DNA of 64,000 nt from Nonomuraea sp. NEAU-A123 (lineage in GTDB: Bacteria > Actinomycetota > Actinomycetes > Streptosporangiales > Streptosporangiaceae). The number at the start of each line of letters is the position of its first letter. Position 1 is the stretch's first letter. This document shows positions 42,694-51,964 of this stretch, piece by piece. The stretch lies in contig NZ_JAHFZZ010000006.1 of assembly GCF_018603905.1 (NCBI RefSeq), positions 496,001-560,000 of the forward strand, written 5' to 3'. A program made the position numbers and the translations under genes. Under the pieces are notes generated by a model, which was given only the letters and a program-made list of their open reading frames with translations, was not told the DNA's origin and searched no databases.

Positions 42694-42960
42694 TTGAGCA
42701 GACTCTATGGCGATCCGATAGAGGTGTGGACCAGGGACGGGCAGCCGACCCAGTTCGTCTGGCGCGATCGCCTCTATCTCGTCCGCCGGGTCCTCGACCA
42801 CTGGGTGGTGGCCCGCGAGTGGTGGAAGACCGACGAGAACGATCCCGGTGAGCGGCAGTTCTGGCGGGTGGAGGCCAGCCCCGGGCGCGAGGTCGGTTCC
42901 TACGAGCTGCGGTTCGACACCGCCAGTGGCGGGTGGCTGCTCCTGCGGGCGTGGGACTGA
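42694..42960 (+). CDS. DUF6504 family protein
   Basis: An 88-residue Trp/Arg-rich protein: LYGDPIEVWTRDGQPTQFVW, then RRVLDHWVVAREWWK, ending RFDTASGGWLLLRAWD. It matches the short DUF6504 proteins encoded next to DnaE2-type polymerases in actinobacteria; the function is unknown, with a mutagenic-repair role presumed. The start is a TTG at 42694 with GGGGAGAAG four bases upstream. The stop overlaps the polymerase start as TGATG. Confidence 0.8.
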   Translation: MSRLYGDPIEVWTRDGQPTQFVWRDRLYLVRRVLDHWVVAREWWKTDENDPGERQFWRVEASPGREVGSYELRFDTASGGWLLLRAWD

Positions 42961-45900
42961 TGGCCCCGCCGTTCCCCCACCTGAACGTGAGCTCCGCCTA
43001 CTCCATGCGCTACGGCACCGCCTTCCCGCGGGCGCTGGTGCACCGGGCGGCCGAGGACGGGATGGACATCCTCGCGCTGACCGACCGCGACGGGCTCTAC
43101 GGCGCGATCAAGCACGCCCAGGCGTGCGCGGAGGCCCGGATCGCCTCGGTGTTCGGGGTCAACTTCGCGCTCGCGGGTCCCGGGGCGCGCCCGAAGACCG
43201 GGCCGGGAGCCCGGGACCAGAGCGGGCCGGGCGCCCGGGGCCGGGCCAAGACCGGGCCGGGGGCTCAGGACCGGGTCACGGTGCTGGCCAGGGCGGGTGG
43301 CTGGTCCCAGTTGGTGCGCCTGGTCACGGCCGCCCACTACGCGGGCGAGCGCGGCGCGCCCGAGGTGACGCGCGAGCTGATCGGCTCCCTGGACGCGGGC
43401 GGGCTGTCTGTGCTGCTCGGGCCCCATTCCGATGTGGGGCGCGCGATGGCCGAGCGGCGTGACGAGCATGCCCGGGTGCTGCTCGACCTGTGGCTGGCCG
43501 CCGTGCCCGGCGTGGTGATCGAGCTGGTCGACCAGTACGGCTTCCGCGACGCCACCACCGCCGTCCGGATGCTCGCCCTGGCCGAGTCCCGGGGCGTGCC
43601 GGCCGTGCTCACCAATGCCGTCAGATACCTGGATCCCGCCGACCACCAGGTCGGCGACGTGCTCGACGCGGCGCGGCAGCTCGTCCCGCTGCACCCGCGC
43701 CACCTGGAGCGCACCACCTCGCACGCCTACCTCAAGGGCACCAAGGAGATGCGGCAGGTGGCGGCCAAGATCTGCGGGGCCGACCCCGACCGCGTCGGCC
43801 GCCTCCTGCACGCCACCCGCACGCTGGCCGAGGCGTGCGCGATCGACCCGGTCGAGCTGCTCGCGCTGAAGCACGACCCACCGAACCTGCACCTGCCCGA
43901 GATCGGCCGCGACCCGGTGCCGCTGCTGCGCCACCGCGTCGAGGACGGGCTGATCTCGCGCGGGCTGGATCGCTCCGGCGACGCCAGGGGCCGGCTGGGG
44001 GCCGAGATGGACGTCATCGAGCGGAAACGCCTGTCCGGATATTTCATAGCCGTGGCTGGCATCACCGACATGATCCGCGGCATGGGCATCCGCTGCGCGA
44101 TCCGCGGCTCGGGGGCGGGCAGCCTGGTCAACTACCTCATCGGCATCGGCGAGGTGAACCCCCTCGAACACGGCCTGCTCATGGAGCGCTTCCTGTCGGA
44201 CGGGCGCGTCGGGCTGCCCGACATCGACGTGGACGTGGAGTCCGCGCGCCGGCTCGACTGCTACAAGGCCATCTTCGACAGGTACGGCGAGTCTCGGGTG
44301 GCCTGCGTCTCGATGATGGAGACCTACCGGGCACGCAGCGCGATCCGGGACGTGGCGGGGGCGATGGGGCTGCCGCCGCACGAGATCGACGCGATCGCCA
44401 AGGCGTTCCCGCACATCAGGGCCAAGCAGATCACCGCGTCGCTGAACGACCTGCCCGAGCTGCGCGACAGCCGGCTCGGCGAGGCCGGGCTGGAGCGGGT
44501 GTTCCGGCTGGCGGAGAAGCTCGACGGGCTGCCCAGGCACATCGCGCTGCACCCGTGCGGGGTCCTCATCGGCAACGCGGAGCTGCGCGACAGGACGCCG
44601 GTGGAGCGGAGCCTGCTGGAGTTCCCGATGTCGCAGTTCGACAAGGACGACGTGGAGGAGTCCGGGCTGCTCAAGCTCGACGTGCTGGGCGTGCGGATGC
44701 AGTCGGCGATGGCCTACACGCTGAGCGAGATCGAGCGGGTGGACGACGTCGTGGTCGAGCTCGACAAGCAGCACGGATCGGAGCCCGGCGTCGAGTACGT
44801 GCCCCACGACGACCAGGCCACCTACGACATGATCTGCGCCAGCCGGACGCTCGGCTGCTTCCAGATCGAGTCGCCCGGTCAGCGCGAACTGGTCGCCAAA
44901 CTGGAGCCGCGCAAGATGCACGACCTGATCGTGGACATCTCGCTGTTCCGGCCGGGTCCGGTGAACTCCGACATGGTCACCCCCTACCTGGAGGCCAGGC
45001 ACGGGTGGCGCGAGCCGTACTATCCGCACGAGCGGCTGCGCGGCGCGCTGAAGGAGACGCACGGCGTCGTGGTCTTCCACGAGCAGGTACTCAAGATCAT
45101 CGAGGTGATGACGGGCCGCGACCTGTCGCACGCCGAGACGCTGCGCCGCACGCTGGCCTCGTCGGAGGGGCGCGAGCGGGTGCGGAAGCACTTCGTGCCG
45201 CTGGCCAAGTCGAACGGGTTCGGCGACGCGGCCGTGGACAAGGCGTGGAAGGTGCTCGACGCGTTCGGCGCGTTCGGGTTCTGCAAGGCGCACGCGGCGG
45301 CGTTCGCGCTGCCCACGTACCAGTCGGCCTGGCTCAAGCGGCACCACGCGGCCGCGTTCTTCGCCGGGGTGCTCACGCACGAGCCCGGCATGTACCCGCA
45401 ACGCGTGATCATCGACGAGGCGCGGCAGTGCGGGGTGGAGATCCTGCCGCTCGACGTGAACAGATCGGGCAAGGACTGGCGCGTGGAACGGCTCGGCCCG
45501 CGGGTGCGGCTCAGGATCGAGCCCGGCGACTTCCGGGCCGGGGACTTTCGGGCCGGGGACTTTCGGGCAGGGGAGATCGGAAAGGGGTACGCGCTGCGTG
45601 TGCCGTTCTCCGCGATCAAGGGGGCGAGCGAGGCGGAGGTGGGGCGCATGGTGGCGGGCCAGCCGTACACGTCGCTCGCGGACTTCTGGGACCGGGCCCG
45701 CCCGTCGCGGCCCGTCATCGAGCGGATCGTCCAGGTGGGCGGCCTCGACGACCTGCACGACCTGCACCCGGGCGGGGCCCGCTGGCGTCCGGGGCGGCTG
45801 ACCCGCCGCGACCTGATCGCCCAGGTCGGCGTCCTCGACCGGACCTCCGCCTCGGGCGTCAAACCGGCCACCACGAAGTCCAGGCGCTACACCCCGGCGC

Positions 45901-46598
45901 GTCCGGACGCTGTGCCCGCGGCTCGGCCCGAGGAAGCGGCCGTGCAGCTCCCGCTGGGTTTCACCGAGCACATCGCGCCCGGCGAGCTGCCCGAGATGAC
46001 CGAGACCGAGATGGTGGAGGCCGAGCTGGAGATCCTGGGCATCGACATCAGCCGCCACGTCATCAGCTTCCACGACGAGCTGCTCGACGCGATCGGGGTG
46101 GTGCGCTCGGCGGAGCTGCTGTCCCAGCGCAACGGGGCCGAGGTGCTGGTCGCGGGGGTCAAGGTGGCCACCCAGACGCCGGCCGTACGCTCGGGGCAGC
46201 GCGTCATCTTCACCACGCTGGACGACTCGACGGGGCCGATCGACCTGACGTTCTTCGAGTCGGTGCAGGGGCGGTGCGCGGCGACGGTGTTCGGGTCGTG
46301 GCTCATGGTGGCGAGGGGGGTGGTCCGGCGCACGGGGCGCCGGGCGGTCTCGATGCGCGCGGTGGACTGCTGGAACCTGGTCGATCTCGACGCTTTGTGG
46401 CGATCGAGCGGGATCGAGGCAGTCAGAGCGGTTCTCGCGCAGACTCCCGAGGAGTCGGCGGGGGTCGGCGGCCGGCGCATCGAATACGCCAACGGCTACA
46501 GCCTCTCCCCGTACGCGGATCTCGGGCCGGTGGTCGCGCCCCCTACTCGCCGCCTCTGGCACGCCAGCCAGGGGAGCTCGGGTCCAAGCGCGGCATGA
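42960..46598 (+). CDS. dnaE2: DNA polymerase III alpha-like, error-prone DnaE2 type
   Basis: A 1212-residue C-family polymerase. The PHP domain starts at residue 6 (PHLNVSSAYSMRYGTAF). The palm motif is LPDIDVDVES, with catalytic Asp421 and Asp423. Finger and HhH segments follow, with an OB-like domain near the C-terminus (VLVAGVKVATQTP). It resembles the DnaE2/ImuC group that copies damaged DNA. Two low-complexity insertions are visible, at 73-105 in the PHP domain and a triplicated GDFRA at 856-870. It is cotranslated with DUF6504. An imuB-type Y-family polymerase, often found alongside, is not present nearby. Confidence 0.9.
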   Translation: MAPPFPHLNVSSAYSMRYGTAFPRALVHRAAEDGMDILALTDRDGLYGAIKHAQACAEARIASVFGVNFALAGPGARPKTGPGARDQSGPGARGRAKTGPGAQDRVTVLARAGGWSQLVRLVTAAHYAGERGAPEVTRELIGSLDAGGLSVLLGPHSDVGRAMAERRDEHARVLLDLWLAAVPGVVIELVDQYGFRDATTAVRMLALAESRGVPAVLTNAVRYLDPADHQVGDVLDAARQLVPLHPRHLERTTSHAYLKGTKEMRQVAAKICGADPDRVGRLLHATRTLAEACAIDPVELLALKHDPPNLHLPEIGRDPVPLLRHRVEDGLISRGLDRSGDARGRLGAEMDVIERKRLSGYFIAVAGITDMIRGMGIRCAIRGSGAGSLVNYLIGIGEVNPLEHGLLMERFLSDGRVGLPDIDVDVESARRLDCYKAIFDRYGESRVACVSMMETYRARSAIRDVAGAMGLPPHEIDAIAKAFPHIRAKQITASLNDLPELRDSRLGEAGLERVFRLAEKLDGLPRHIALHPCGVLIGNAELRDRTPVERSLLEFPMSQFDKDDVEESGLLKLDVLGVRMQSAMAYTLSEIERVDDVVVELDKQHGSEPGVEYVPHDDQATYDMICASRTLGCFQIESPGQRELVAKLEPRKMHDLIVDISLFRPGPVNSDMVTPYLEARHGWREPYYPHERLRGALKETHGVVVFHEQVLKIIEVMTGRDLSHAETLRRTLASSEGRERVRKHFVPLAKSNGFGDAAVDKAWKVLDAFGAFGFCKAHAAAFALPTYQSAWLKRHHAAAFFAGVLTHEPGMYPQRVIIDEARQCGVEILPLDVNRSGKDWRVERLGPRVRLRIEPGDFRAGDFRAGDFRAGEIGKGYALRVPFSAIKGASEAEVGRMVAGQPYTSLADFWDRARPSRPVIERIVQVGGLDDLHDLHPGGARWRPGRLTRRDLIAQVGVLDRTSASGVKPATTKSRRYTPARPDAVPAARPEEAAVQLPLGFTEHIAPGELPEMTETEMVEAELEILGIDISRHVISFHDELLDAIGVVRSAELLSQRNGAEVLVAGVKVATQTPAVRSGQRVIFTTLDDSTGPIDLTFFESVQGRCAATVFGSWLMVARGVVRRTGRRAVSMRAVDCWNLVDLDALWRSSGIEAVRAVLAQTPEESAGVGGRRIEYANGYSLSPYADLGPVVAPPTRRLWHASQGSSGPSAA
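43176..43274 (+). repeat. GPGAR-type repeat inside dnaE2 PHP domain
   Basis: Imperfect repeats encoding GPGARPKT, GPGARDQS, GPGARGRAKT and GPGAQDR, residues 73-105 of DnaE2. They look like a surface loop expanded by replication slippage. Confidence 0.75.
45525..45569 (+). repeat. Three tandem 15-bp repeats inside dnaE2
   Basis: Three in-frame 15-bp units close to GGGGACTTTCGGGCC, encoding GDFRA three times (residues 856-870). The last two units differ by only one base, so the expansion is recent. Confidence 0.9.
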
Positions 46599-46760
46599 TT
46601 TTCTCTTTGTTACGGCACAGCCGCCCCCACCGCCACCCGCCGACCGTGGCCAGGGGCCTCCAGGAAGACGCCCGCTGACCGGCACGTGGCCGGCCGCCGT
46701 TACGGCGCGTTCTCAGCCGTCTCCGGGGTCGTGGCTTGGCATAGGGCTTGGTTTCGGCGC

Positions 46761-47462
46761 TCAGCCCGTCTGCTCGAGCGGGGTCGGCTCCGGGGTCGGC
46801 GGGGGGAGCTGGGTCACCGTGGCCGCCGTGCGGAGGCGGGCGCGGCTCCGCACCCGGGAAGTGGAGCACTGGATGCCGGTGATGTCGCGGACCGTGGCCG
46901 CGCACAGCAGGGCGGACACCGTCGCGCAGGTGAGCTCCGGGAGGCCGATGCCGGTCAGGCCGTCCGAGGAGCCCAGCGGGAGGCGGGTCGTCACCAGGGC
47001 GAGCGTGGCGAGCCAGGTCAGCCACCAGGCGGCCAGGAGGGCGAGCCAGCGGGGGCGCCGGTCGTGCGGCCGGCCGGCGCCGCGCCACACCTCGTCCACC
47101 AGGAGGAGCGGCGCGATCAGGTTGACGCCGGGGATCAGCCAGGCGGCGGCCACCGGGCCCGCCGGGGCCGAGCGGTCGTTGACCTGCCTGGCGCGGACGA
47201 GCCAGGTGACGTAGGCCGCGGCGGCGGCCACCGTCGTGCCCACGACCAGCATCATCAGCACGGCGAACACCGTCACGGCCCCGACCACCGCGTCGGCGTC
47301 GGCGCCGTGGGGACGGCCGCCGAACGCCGCGAGCTGGGTGGCGAGGCGGCGGCCACGGCTGTGTTCGAAGATCACGAGAGCGCCCAGGGAGAGGACCTGT
47401 GCGGCAAGTGTCACGTAGACGACAGAAGCTGCCCTAGTGGGCGGTGCCTGGGCGTAGCGCAC
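46761..47462 (-). CDS. DUF4328 membrane protein
   Basis: A 233-residue protein with about six TM helices and the conserved loop AAAWLIPGVNLIAPLLLVDEVWRG (about 120-145) typical of DUF4328. The tail is Thr/Pro-rich. Function unknown. The GTG at 47462 is preceded by GGGGGAG; an ATG seven codons upstream lies before that site and is less likely. It lies downstream of the NarL-type regulator in the place where a sensor kinase would often be. Confidence 0.8.
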   Translation of the reverse strand: MRYAQAPPTRAASVVYVTLAAQVLSLGALVIFEHSRGRRLATQLAAFGGRPHGADADAVVGAVTVFAVLMMLVVGTTVAAAAAYVTWLVRARQVNDRSAPAGPVAAAWLIPGVNLIAPLLLVDEVWRGAGRPHDRRPRWLALLAAWWLTWLATLALVTTRLPLGSSDGLTGIGLPELTCATVSALLCAATVRDITGIQCSTSRVRSRARLRTAATVTQLPPPTPEPTPLEQTG

Positions 47463-47529
47463 GTTGTTCTCCCCCCGGGCCATGCGCTGAGGTTCTGCTT
47501 CACTTCTATCCCGCCAGGGCACTTGTTAA

Positions 47530-48180
47530 TCAGCTCACCACACCGGATTCCCACGCCCAAGCTGCGATTTCCACTCGATTGCGGACACGGAGCTTGCCCT
47601 GAATGCTCCCCAAATGGGTCTTTACCGTCGAGAGTGATACAAACAGCTCGCCGGCCACCTCCTGGTTCGTACGGCCCCTCGCCACCAGGCGTACGACGTC
47701 CAGTTCGCGATCGGTCAGCGGGTCGTTCAGCGGGGCGGCGACGCGGACCTTGGGCTGGGCCAGGTGCTGCAGCAGCCGCACCGTCACCGAGGGCGACACC
47801 AGCGAGTCGCCGCCCGCCGCCGCCTTGACCGCCTCGATCAGCAGCGTGGGCCCGCTGTCCTTGAGCAGGAAGCCGAGGGCCCCCGCGCGCAGCGCTCCGT
47901 AGACGTACTCGTCCAGGTCGAAGGTGGTGACGATGACGACGCGCATGGGGTTCTCGACGCCGGGGCCGGCCAGGGCGCGGGTCACCTCGATGCCGTCCAG
48001 CTTGGGCATGCGGATGTCGAGCAGGCAGACGTCCGGCCGGAGCCGCCTGGCCTCGGACACCGCCTCCGCGCCGTCGGCGACCGCCGCCACGACCTCCATG
48101 TCCGGTTGCGCATCTAAAATCATCTGAAATCCGGTACGGACAAGTTGCTGATCGTCGGCGATGAGTACGCGAATAGTCAC
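47530..48180 (-). CDS. NarL/LuxR-type response regulator
   Basis: A 216-residue regulator. The receiver domain has Asp9-Asp10, the phosphorylation site Asp55 (CLLDIRMPKLDG) and Lys in LLKDSG. The C-terminal LuxR HTH reads LTDRELDVVRLVARGRTNQE. The start is GTG. Its cognate histidine kinase is not adjacent. It diverges from a MacB/FtsX-type exporter, which it probably controls, as in peptide-antibiotic detoxification modules. Confidence 0.92.
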   Translation of the reverse strand: MTIRVLIADDQQLVRTGFQMILDAQPDMEVVAAVADGAEAVSEARRLRPDVCLLDIRMPKLDGIEVTRALAGPGVENPMRVVIVTTFDLDEYVYGALRAGALGFLLKDSGPTLLIEAVKAAAGGDSLVSPSVTVRLLQHLAQPKVRVAAPLNDPLTDRELDVVRLVARGRTNQEVAGELFVSLSTVKTHLGSIQGKLRVRNRVEIAAWAWESGVVS

Positions 48181-48270
48181 GGCGACAACTCTAGGATCAG
48201 CCGTTCGGCCGAGGGGGACGGGACGTCCGGCCGATCCGCCGGACCCCTCTCCGGCGAGAGGCTCGGCCCC

Positions 48271-48948
48271 ATGAACGATGTGCTTGTTGGACGGGCCCTG
48301 GCCAAGCGGTTCGGGCAGACGGTCGCCCTGGGCGGAGTGGACCTCGCGGTCCGGGCCGGGGAGGCCGTGGCGATCATGGGCCCGAGCGGCTCCGGCAAAT
48401 CAACCCTGCTGCACTGCCTGGCCGGCATCATGAAGCCCGACTCGGGCGAGGTGCACCTGCTCGGCCAGCGCATCGACAACCTGCGCGAGCGCGACCGCAG
48501 CGCGCTGCGCCGCACCCGCTTCGGCTTCGTCTTCCAGTTCGGCCAGCTCCTGCCCGAGCTGCCCGCCGAGGAGAACGTGGCCCTCCCGCTGATGCTCGGC
48601 GACGTGCCGAGGGACCGGGCCGTACGGCAGGCCCGCGACTGGTTCGGCCCCCTCGGCCTGCACGGCATGGAGACCAGGCGGCCCGGCGAGCTGTCCGGCG
48701 GCCAGGCGCAACGCGTCGCCATCGCCAGGGCACTGGTCAGCAAGCCCGCGGTGGTCTTCGCCGACGAGCCGACCGGCGCGCTCGACCAGACGACCGGCCA
48801 GGAGACGATGCGGCTGCTGGTCGAGGCGACCAAGCACAACGGCGCCTGCCTGATCGTGGTGACCCACGACCCCAACGTGGCCGGCTGGTGCGACCGCACG
48901 GTCGAGGTCCGCGACGGTCACCTGCTCGTCGGCGGGGTGCGCGCGTGA
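48271..48948 (+). CDS. ABC transporter ATP-binding protein (MacB/LolD type)
   Basis: A 225-residue ATPase with Walker A GPSGSGKST, signature LSGGQAQRVAIARAL, Walker B VVFADEPTGALD and the H-loop VTHDPN. The type pairs with FtsX-like permeases, which act as mechanotransmitters or lipid and peptide exporters. The stop overlaps the permease start by 4 bp. It is divergent from the response-regulator gene. Confidence 0.94.
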   Translation: MNDVLVGRALAKRFGQTVALGGVDLAVRAGEAVAIMGPSGSGKSTLLHCLAGIMKPDSGEVHLLGQRIDNLRERDRSALRRTRFGFVFQFGQLLPELPAEENVALPLMLGDVPRDRAVRQARDWFGPLGLHGMETRRPGELSGGQAQRVAIARALVSKPAVVFADEPTGALDQTTGQETMRLLVEATKHNGACLIVVTHDPNVAGWCDRTVEVRDGHLLVGGVRA

Positions 48949-50879
48949 ACCTCGACCTGACCTGGCGGCTGCTCAGGGGCGGTGGCCGCAAGGGCCTGCT
49001 GGGCACGTGGCTGACCCTGGGCGCCGTCGCCGTGTCCACGGCGCTGCTGCTGTTCGCGGTGGCCGCCAACTTCGCCTTCCAGGCCAGGGCCGACCGGAGC
49101 GCCTGGCGCAACCCGGTAGAGACCAAGGGCGCGGCCGTGGCGATCGAGGCGGCCCGGCATGACTACGTACGCGATAAGGAGATCACCGTCATCGACCTGG
49201 CGGCGCTCGGCGCGGACGCGCCCGCGCCGCCCGGCATGGCCCGCTTCCCCGCGCCCGGCGAGGTCTGGCTCTCTCCGGCGCTGAAGGAGCTGGCCGGGCA
49301 GTTGCCCGCCGACCAGCTCGCCGGCCGCTTCCCGAGCCCCAAGGGCGTGCTCGGCGAGGAGGCGCTGCTCTACCCGGGCGAGCTCGTCGCGGTCGTCGGC
49401 CACAAGCCGGACGCGCCTGAGCTGACCAGGCCAAGGAGCGACGACTGGATCGTCGGCTACAGCCCGGTGAAGGTGGCGAGCCTGGCGGGTGAGCCGATGG
49501 ACGACGCCGAGGCCTACCAGGTGCTGGCGCTCATCGCCGGCGTGCTCATGGTCGTGCCGCTGCTCGTGTTCGGCGGCGCGGCGGCCCGGCTCACCGTGGC
49601 CAGGAGGGACCAGCGCCTGGCCACGCTCAGGCTGGTCGGCGCGACGCCCGGCCAGGTGGTCGGGATGACCGTGGCCGAGGCGGTGATCGTGGCCTTCGCG
49701 GGGGCGATCACGGGCACGCTCGCCTACGCCCTGGCCGCGCCACTGCTGGCCGGGATCCAGATCGGCGGCGGGGGGTGGTTCGTCTCCGACCTGTGGCCGA
49801 GCCCGCTGGTCCTGGGCGGGCTGCTGGTCGGGGTCCCGCTGCTGGTGGGGCTGTCGGCGGTGGTGGGGCTGCGGCGGGTCGTCGTCAGCCCGCTCGGCGT
49901 GGCCAAGCGGGAGACGCCGCCCGGCCTGCGCTTCATCAGGGTGGTCGCCCTGCTCGCGGTGCTCGCCGTCGTTCCGTTGCTGAGCCGGGGCAACGCCGTG
50001 GGCCCCATCGCGGTGGTGATCGGCCTGGCGTTCCTCTGCGTCAACCTGGTCGGCCCGTGGGTGGTCGGCGTCATCGGGCGCGTCACGGCCGGGCGGGCGC
50101 GGCGGCCCGCGCGGCTGCTGGCGGGCCGGCGGCTGGTGGACGATCCGCGTTCCGCGTGGCGCACGGTGAGCGGTGTGGCCATGACCGGCTTCGTCGCCGG
50201 GTTCCTCTGCCTGCTCAGCCCGGGCGCTCTCAGCGGCTTCGCCGATGCGGGGCAGCTCCAGGTGGCCGTCCCGGCGGGTCAGACGGCCACCGTGGCCGAG
50301 CAGGCGCGCACCCGGCTGAAGGCGGCGGGGATCACGGCCACGGTGAAGCCGGCGAAGAAGCTCGTCGCCGTCGCGCTCGGCACCTCGGCCGACGCGGCGA
50401 CCGTCGACCGGGCCCGTACGGCCCTCGCCGGTCTCGTTCCCGGGCACACGCCCACCACGGAGGCCGACGACCAGCACTTCGGCGTCCAGATCCTGGCCGA
50501 CGTCCGCGCGGGCACGGTGGTCGTGCTGTCGGTGTCGTTCCTGGTGGCCATCGCCAGTGCCGGGATCACGGCCGCCTCGTCGATCCTCGACCGCCGCCAG
50601 ACGTACGGGCTGCTGCGCCTGGCGGGCACGCCGCTGGAGGTGCTCGACAAGGCGCGCCGGGCCGAGACGCTCATCCCGCTCACCGTGATGGGTGGCGGCG
50701 CGATCCTGGTCGGCGCGTTCTGCGCGGCGCCGTTCATGATCGGTGCGGTGAACGCGACCGGGGTGCTCACGCTGGTGCTCTGCGTCGGGCTCGGGTTCGC
50801 CGGGGTGATCGCGGCGGGGGCGCTGAGCAGGCCGTTGCTCCAATCGGTCACCACCGACCCGGCCCCGCGCCCCGACTAG
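48945..50879 (+). CDS. FtsX/MacB-like ABC permease
   Basis: A 644-residue membrane protein with two FtsX modules. Each has the cytoplasmic motif of the family (RRDQRLATLRLVGATPGQV and RRQTYGLLRLAGTPLEVL). One extracellular domain follows the first TM (about 45-210) and another lies between TM segments (about 445-540). Start GTG at 48945. With its ATPase it forms an export or mechanotransmission complex, in this setting perhaps for antimicrobial peptides. Confidence 0.9.
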   Translation: MNLDLTWRLLRGGGRKGLLGTWLTLGAVAVSTALLLFAVAANFAFQARADRSAWRNPVETKGAAVAIEAARHDYVRDKEITVIDLAALGADAPAPPGMARFPAPGEVWLSPALKELAGQLPADQLAGRFPSPKGVLGEEALLYPGELVAVVGHKPDAPELTRPRSDDWIVGYSPVKVASLAGEPMDDAEAYQVLALIAGVLMVVPLLVFGGAAARLTVARRDQRLATLRLVGATPGQVVGMTVAEAVIVAFAGAITGTLAYALAAPLLAGIQIGGGGWFVSDLWPSPLVLGGLLVGVPLLVGLSAVVGLRRVVVSPLGVAKRETPPGLRFIRVVALLAVLAVVPLLSRGNAVGPIAVVIGLAFLCVNLVGPWVVGVIGRVTAGRARRPARLLAGRRLVDDPRSAWRTVSGVAMTGFVAGFLCLLSPGALSGFADAGQLQVAVPAGQTATVAEQARTRLKAAGITATVKPAKKLVAVALGTSADAATVDRARTALAGLVPGHTPTTEADDQHFGVQILADVRAGTVVVLSVSFLVAIASAGITAASSILDRRQTYGLLRLAGTPLEVLDKARRAETLIPLTVMGGGAILVGAFCAAPFMIGAVNATGVLTLVLCVGLGFAGVIAAGALSRPLLQSVTTDPAPRPD

Positions 50880-50881
50880 CG

Positions 50882-51883
50882 TCAGTTCAGTACGAGGTCG
50901 CGGATGATCGTCAGCGAACGCTCGTCGCGCGGGCCCATCACGAGCAGGCTGGTGACCGGGCTCTGACGCCAGAGTTCGAGGCGTTCCTTGATCCGCCCGG
51001 GCGGCCCGACGAGCGAGATGCCGTCGGCCAGCTCATCCGGGATCGCCTGGAACGCCTCGTCCTTCTTCCCGGCCAGGTAGAGCGCCTGGATGCGCTCGGC
51101 CGCCTCGGCGAAGCCCATCCGGCCGATGATGTCGGCGTGGAAGTTGCGCTGCTTGGCGCCCATGCCGCCGATGTAGAGCGTGAGCATCATCTTCACGCCG
51201 TCGAGCGCGGCCCGTACGTCGTCGGAGATCACCACCATGACCATGGCCGCGACATCGAAGCCGGGCGCGGCGCCCGACAGCGCCTCGCCGTACATCTCCT
51301 CGATCTTGGACGGGAAGGCGAACAGCGGGAGCCAGCCCTGGCCGAGCTCGGCGGCCAGGGCCACGTTCTTGGGCCCCTCCGCGCCGAGATAGAGGGGGAT
51401 GTCGGGCCGCAGCGGGTGGGTGATGAGCTTGAGCGGCTTGCCGAGCCCGTCCGGCAGGGGGAGTGGATAGTGCGCTCCGTTGCTGGTCACCGGCTCCTCG
51501 CGGCGCCACACCTGGCGCATGATGTCGACGTACTCGCGGGTCCTGGTCAGCGGCTTGGCGAACGGCTGGCCGTACCAGCCCTCGACCACCTGGGGCCCCG
51601 AGGCGCCGATGCCGAGCAGCAGCCGCCCGCCCGTGAGGTGGTCGAGCGTCATCGCGGTCATCGCCGTGGTGACCGGCGGCCGGGCCGACATCTGGGCGAT
51701 CGACGTGCCGAGCTTGATGCGCGAGGTACGCGCGCCGTACCAGGCCAGGGGGGTGAAGACGTCGCTGCCGTACGCCTCGGCGGTCCATATCGAGTCATAG
51801 CCGAGCCGTTCGGCCGTCAGGACCGTTTCGGTCGCGTCGTCCGCGTTGCGCTGCCAGTAGCCGAGCTGCAGGCCGAGCTTCAT
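50882..51883 (-). CDS. LLM-class F420-dependent oxidoreductase
   Basis: A 333-residue luciferase-like monooxygenase fold protein (starts MKLGLQLGYWQRNADDA). It has the segments YDSIWTAEAYGSDVFTPLAW and GRLLLGIGASGPQVVEGWYG typical of F420-dependent actinobacterial enzymes. Substrate unknown. GGAGGTG precedes the ATG. It is convergent with the FtsX-type gene and divergent from the sulfatase gene. Confidence 0.9.
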   Translation of the reverse strand: MKLGLQLGYWQRNADDATETVLTAERLGYDSIWTAEAYGSDVFTPLAWYGARTSRIKLGTSIAQMSARPPVTTAMTAMTLDHLTGGRLLLGIGASGPQVVEGWYGQPFAKPLTRTREYVDIMRQVWRREEPVTSNGAHYPLPLPDGLGKPLKLITHPLRPDIPLYLGAEGPKNVALAAELGQGWLPLFAFPSKIEEMYGEALSGAAPGFDVAAMVMVVISDDVRAALDGVKMMLTLYIGGMGAKQRNFHADIIGRMGFAEAAERIQALYLAGKKDEAFQAIPDELADGISLVGPPGRIKERLELWRQSPVTSLLVMGPRDERSLTIIRDLVLN

Positions 51884-51905
51884 GTGACACCTCCGGAATT
51901 AAGTT

Positions 51906-51936
51906 CTATTACGGCTGTCGAGATGCCGGGTGTCAA
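51906..51936 (-). promoter_or_regulatory. Probable promoter of the LLM oxidoreductase gene
   Basis: On the minus strand, a perfect -35 TTGACA (51936-51931) is followed after 19 bp by TAATAG (51911-51906). This lies 22 bp before the GGAGGTG and start codon of the oxidoreductase gene. The long spacer makes this tentative. Confidence 0.4.
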
Positions 51937-51964
51937 TGCATGATCTTTCGGGGAAATTAGCTTC

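Noticed and set aside
45525..45569. The three 15-bp repeats as a CRISPR or mobile-element scar
   Set aside because: They are directly adjacent, in frame, without spacers and encode a repeated pentapeptide; replication slippage explains them.
42900..46685. A 1261-codon open frame on the minus strand opposite dnaE2
   Set aside because: It is an antisense shadow: high third-position GC in dnaE2 leaves this frame open. It has low-complexity His/Gln/Arg/Val composition and no domains.
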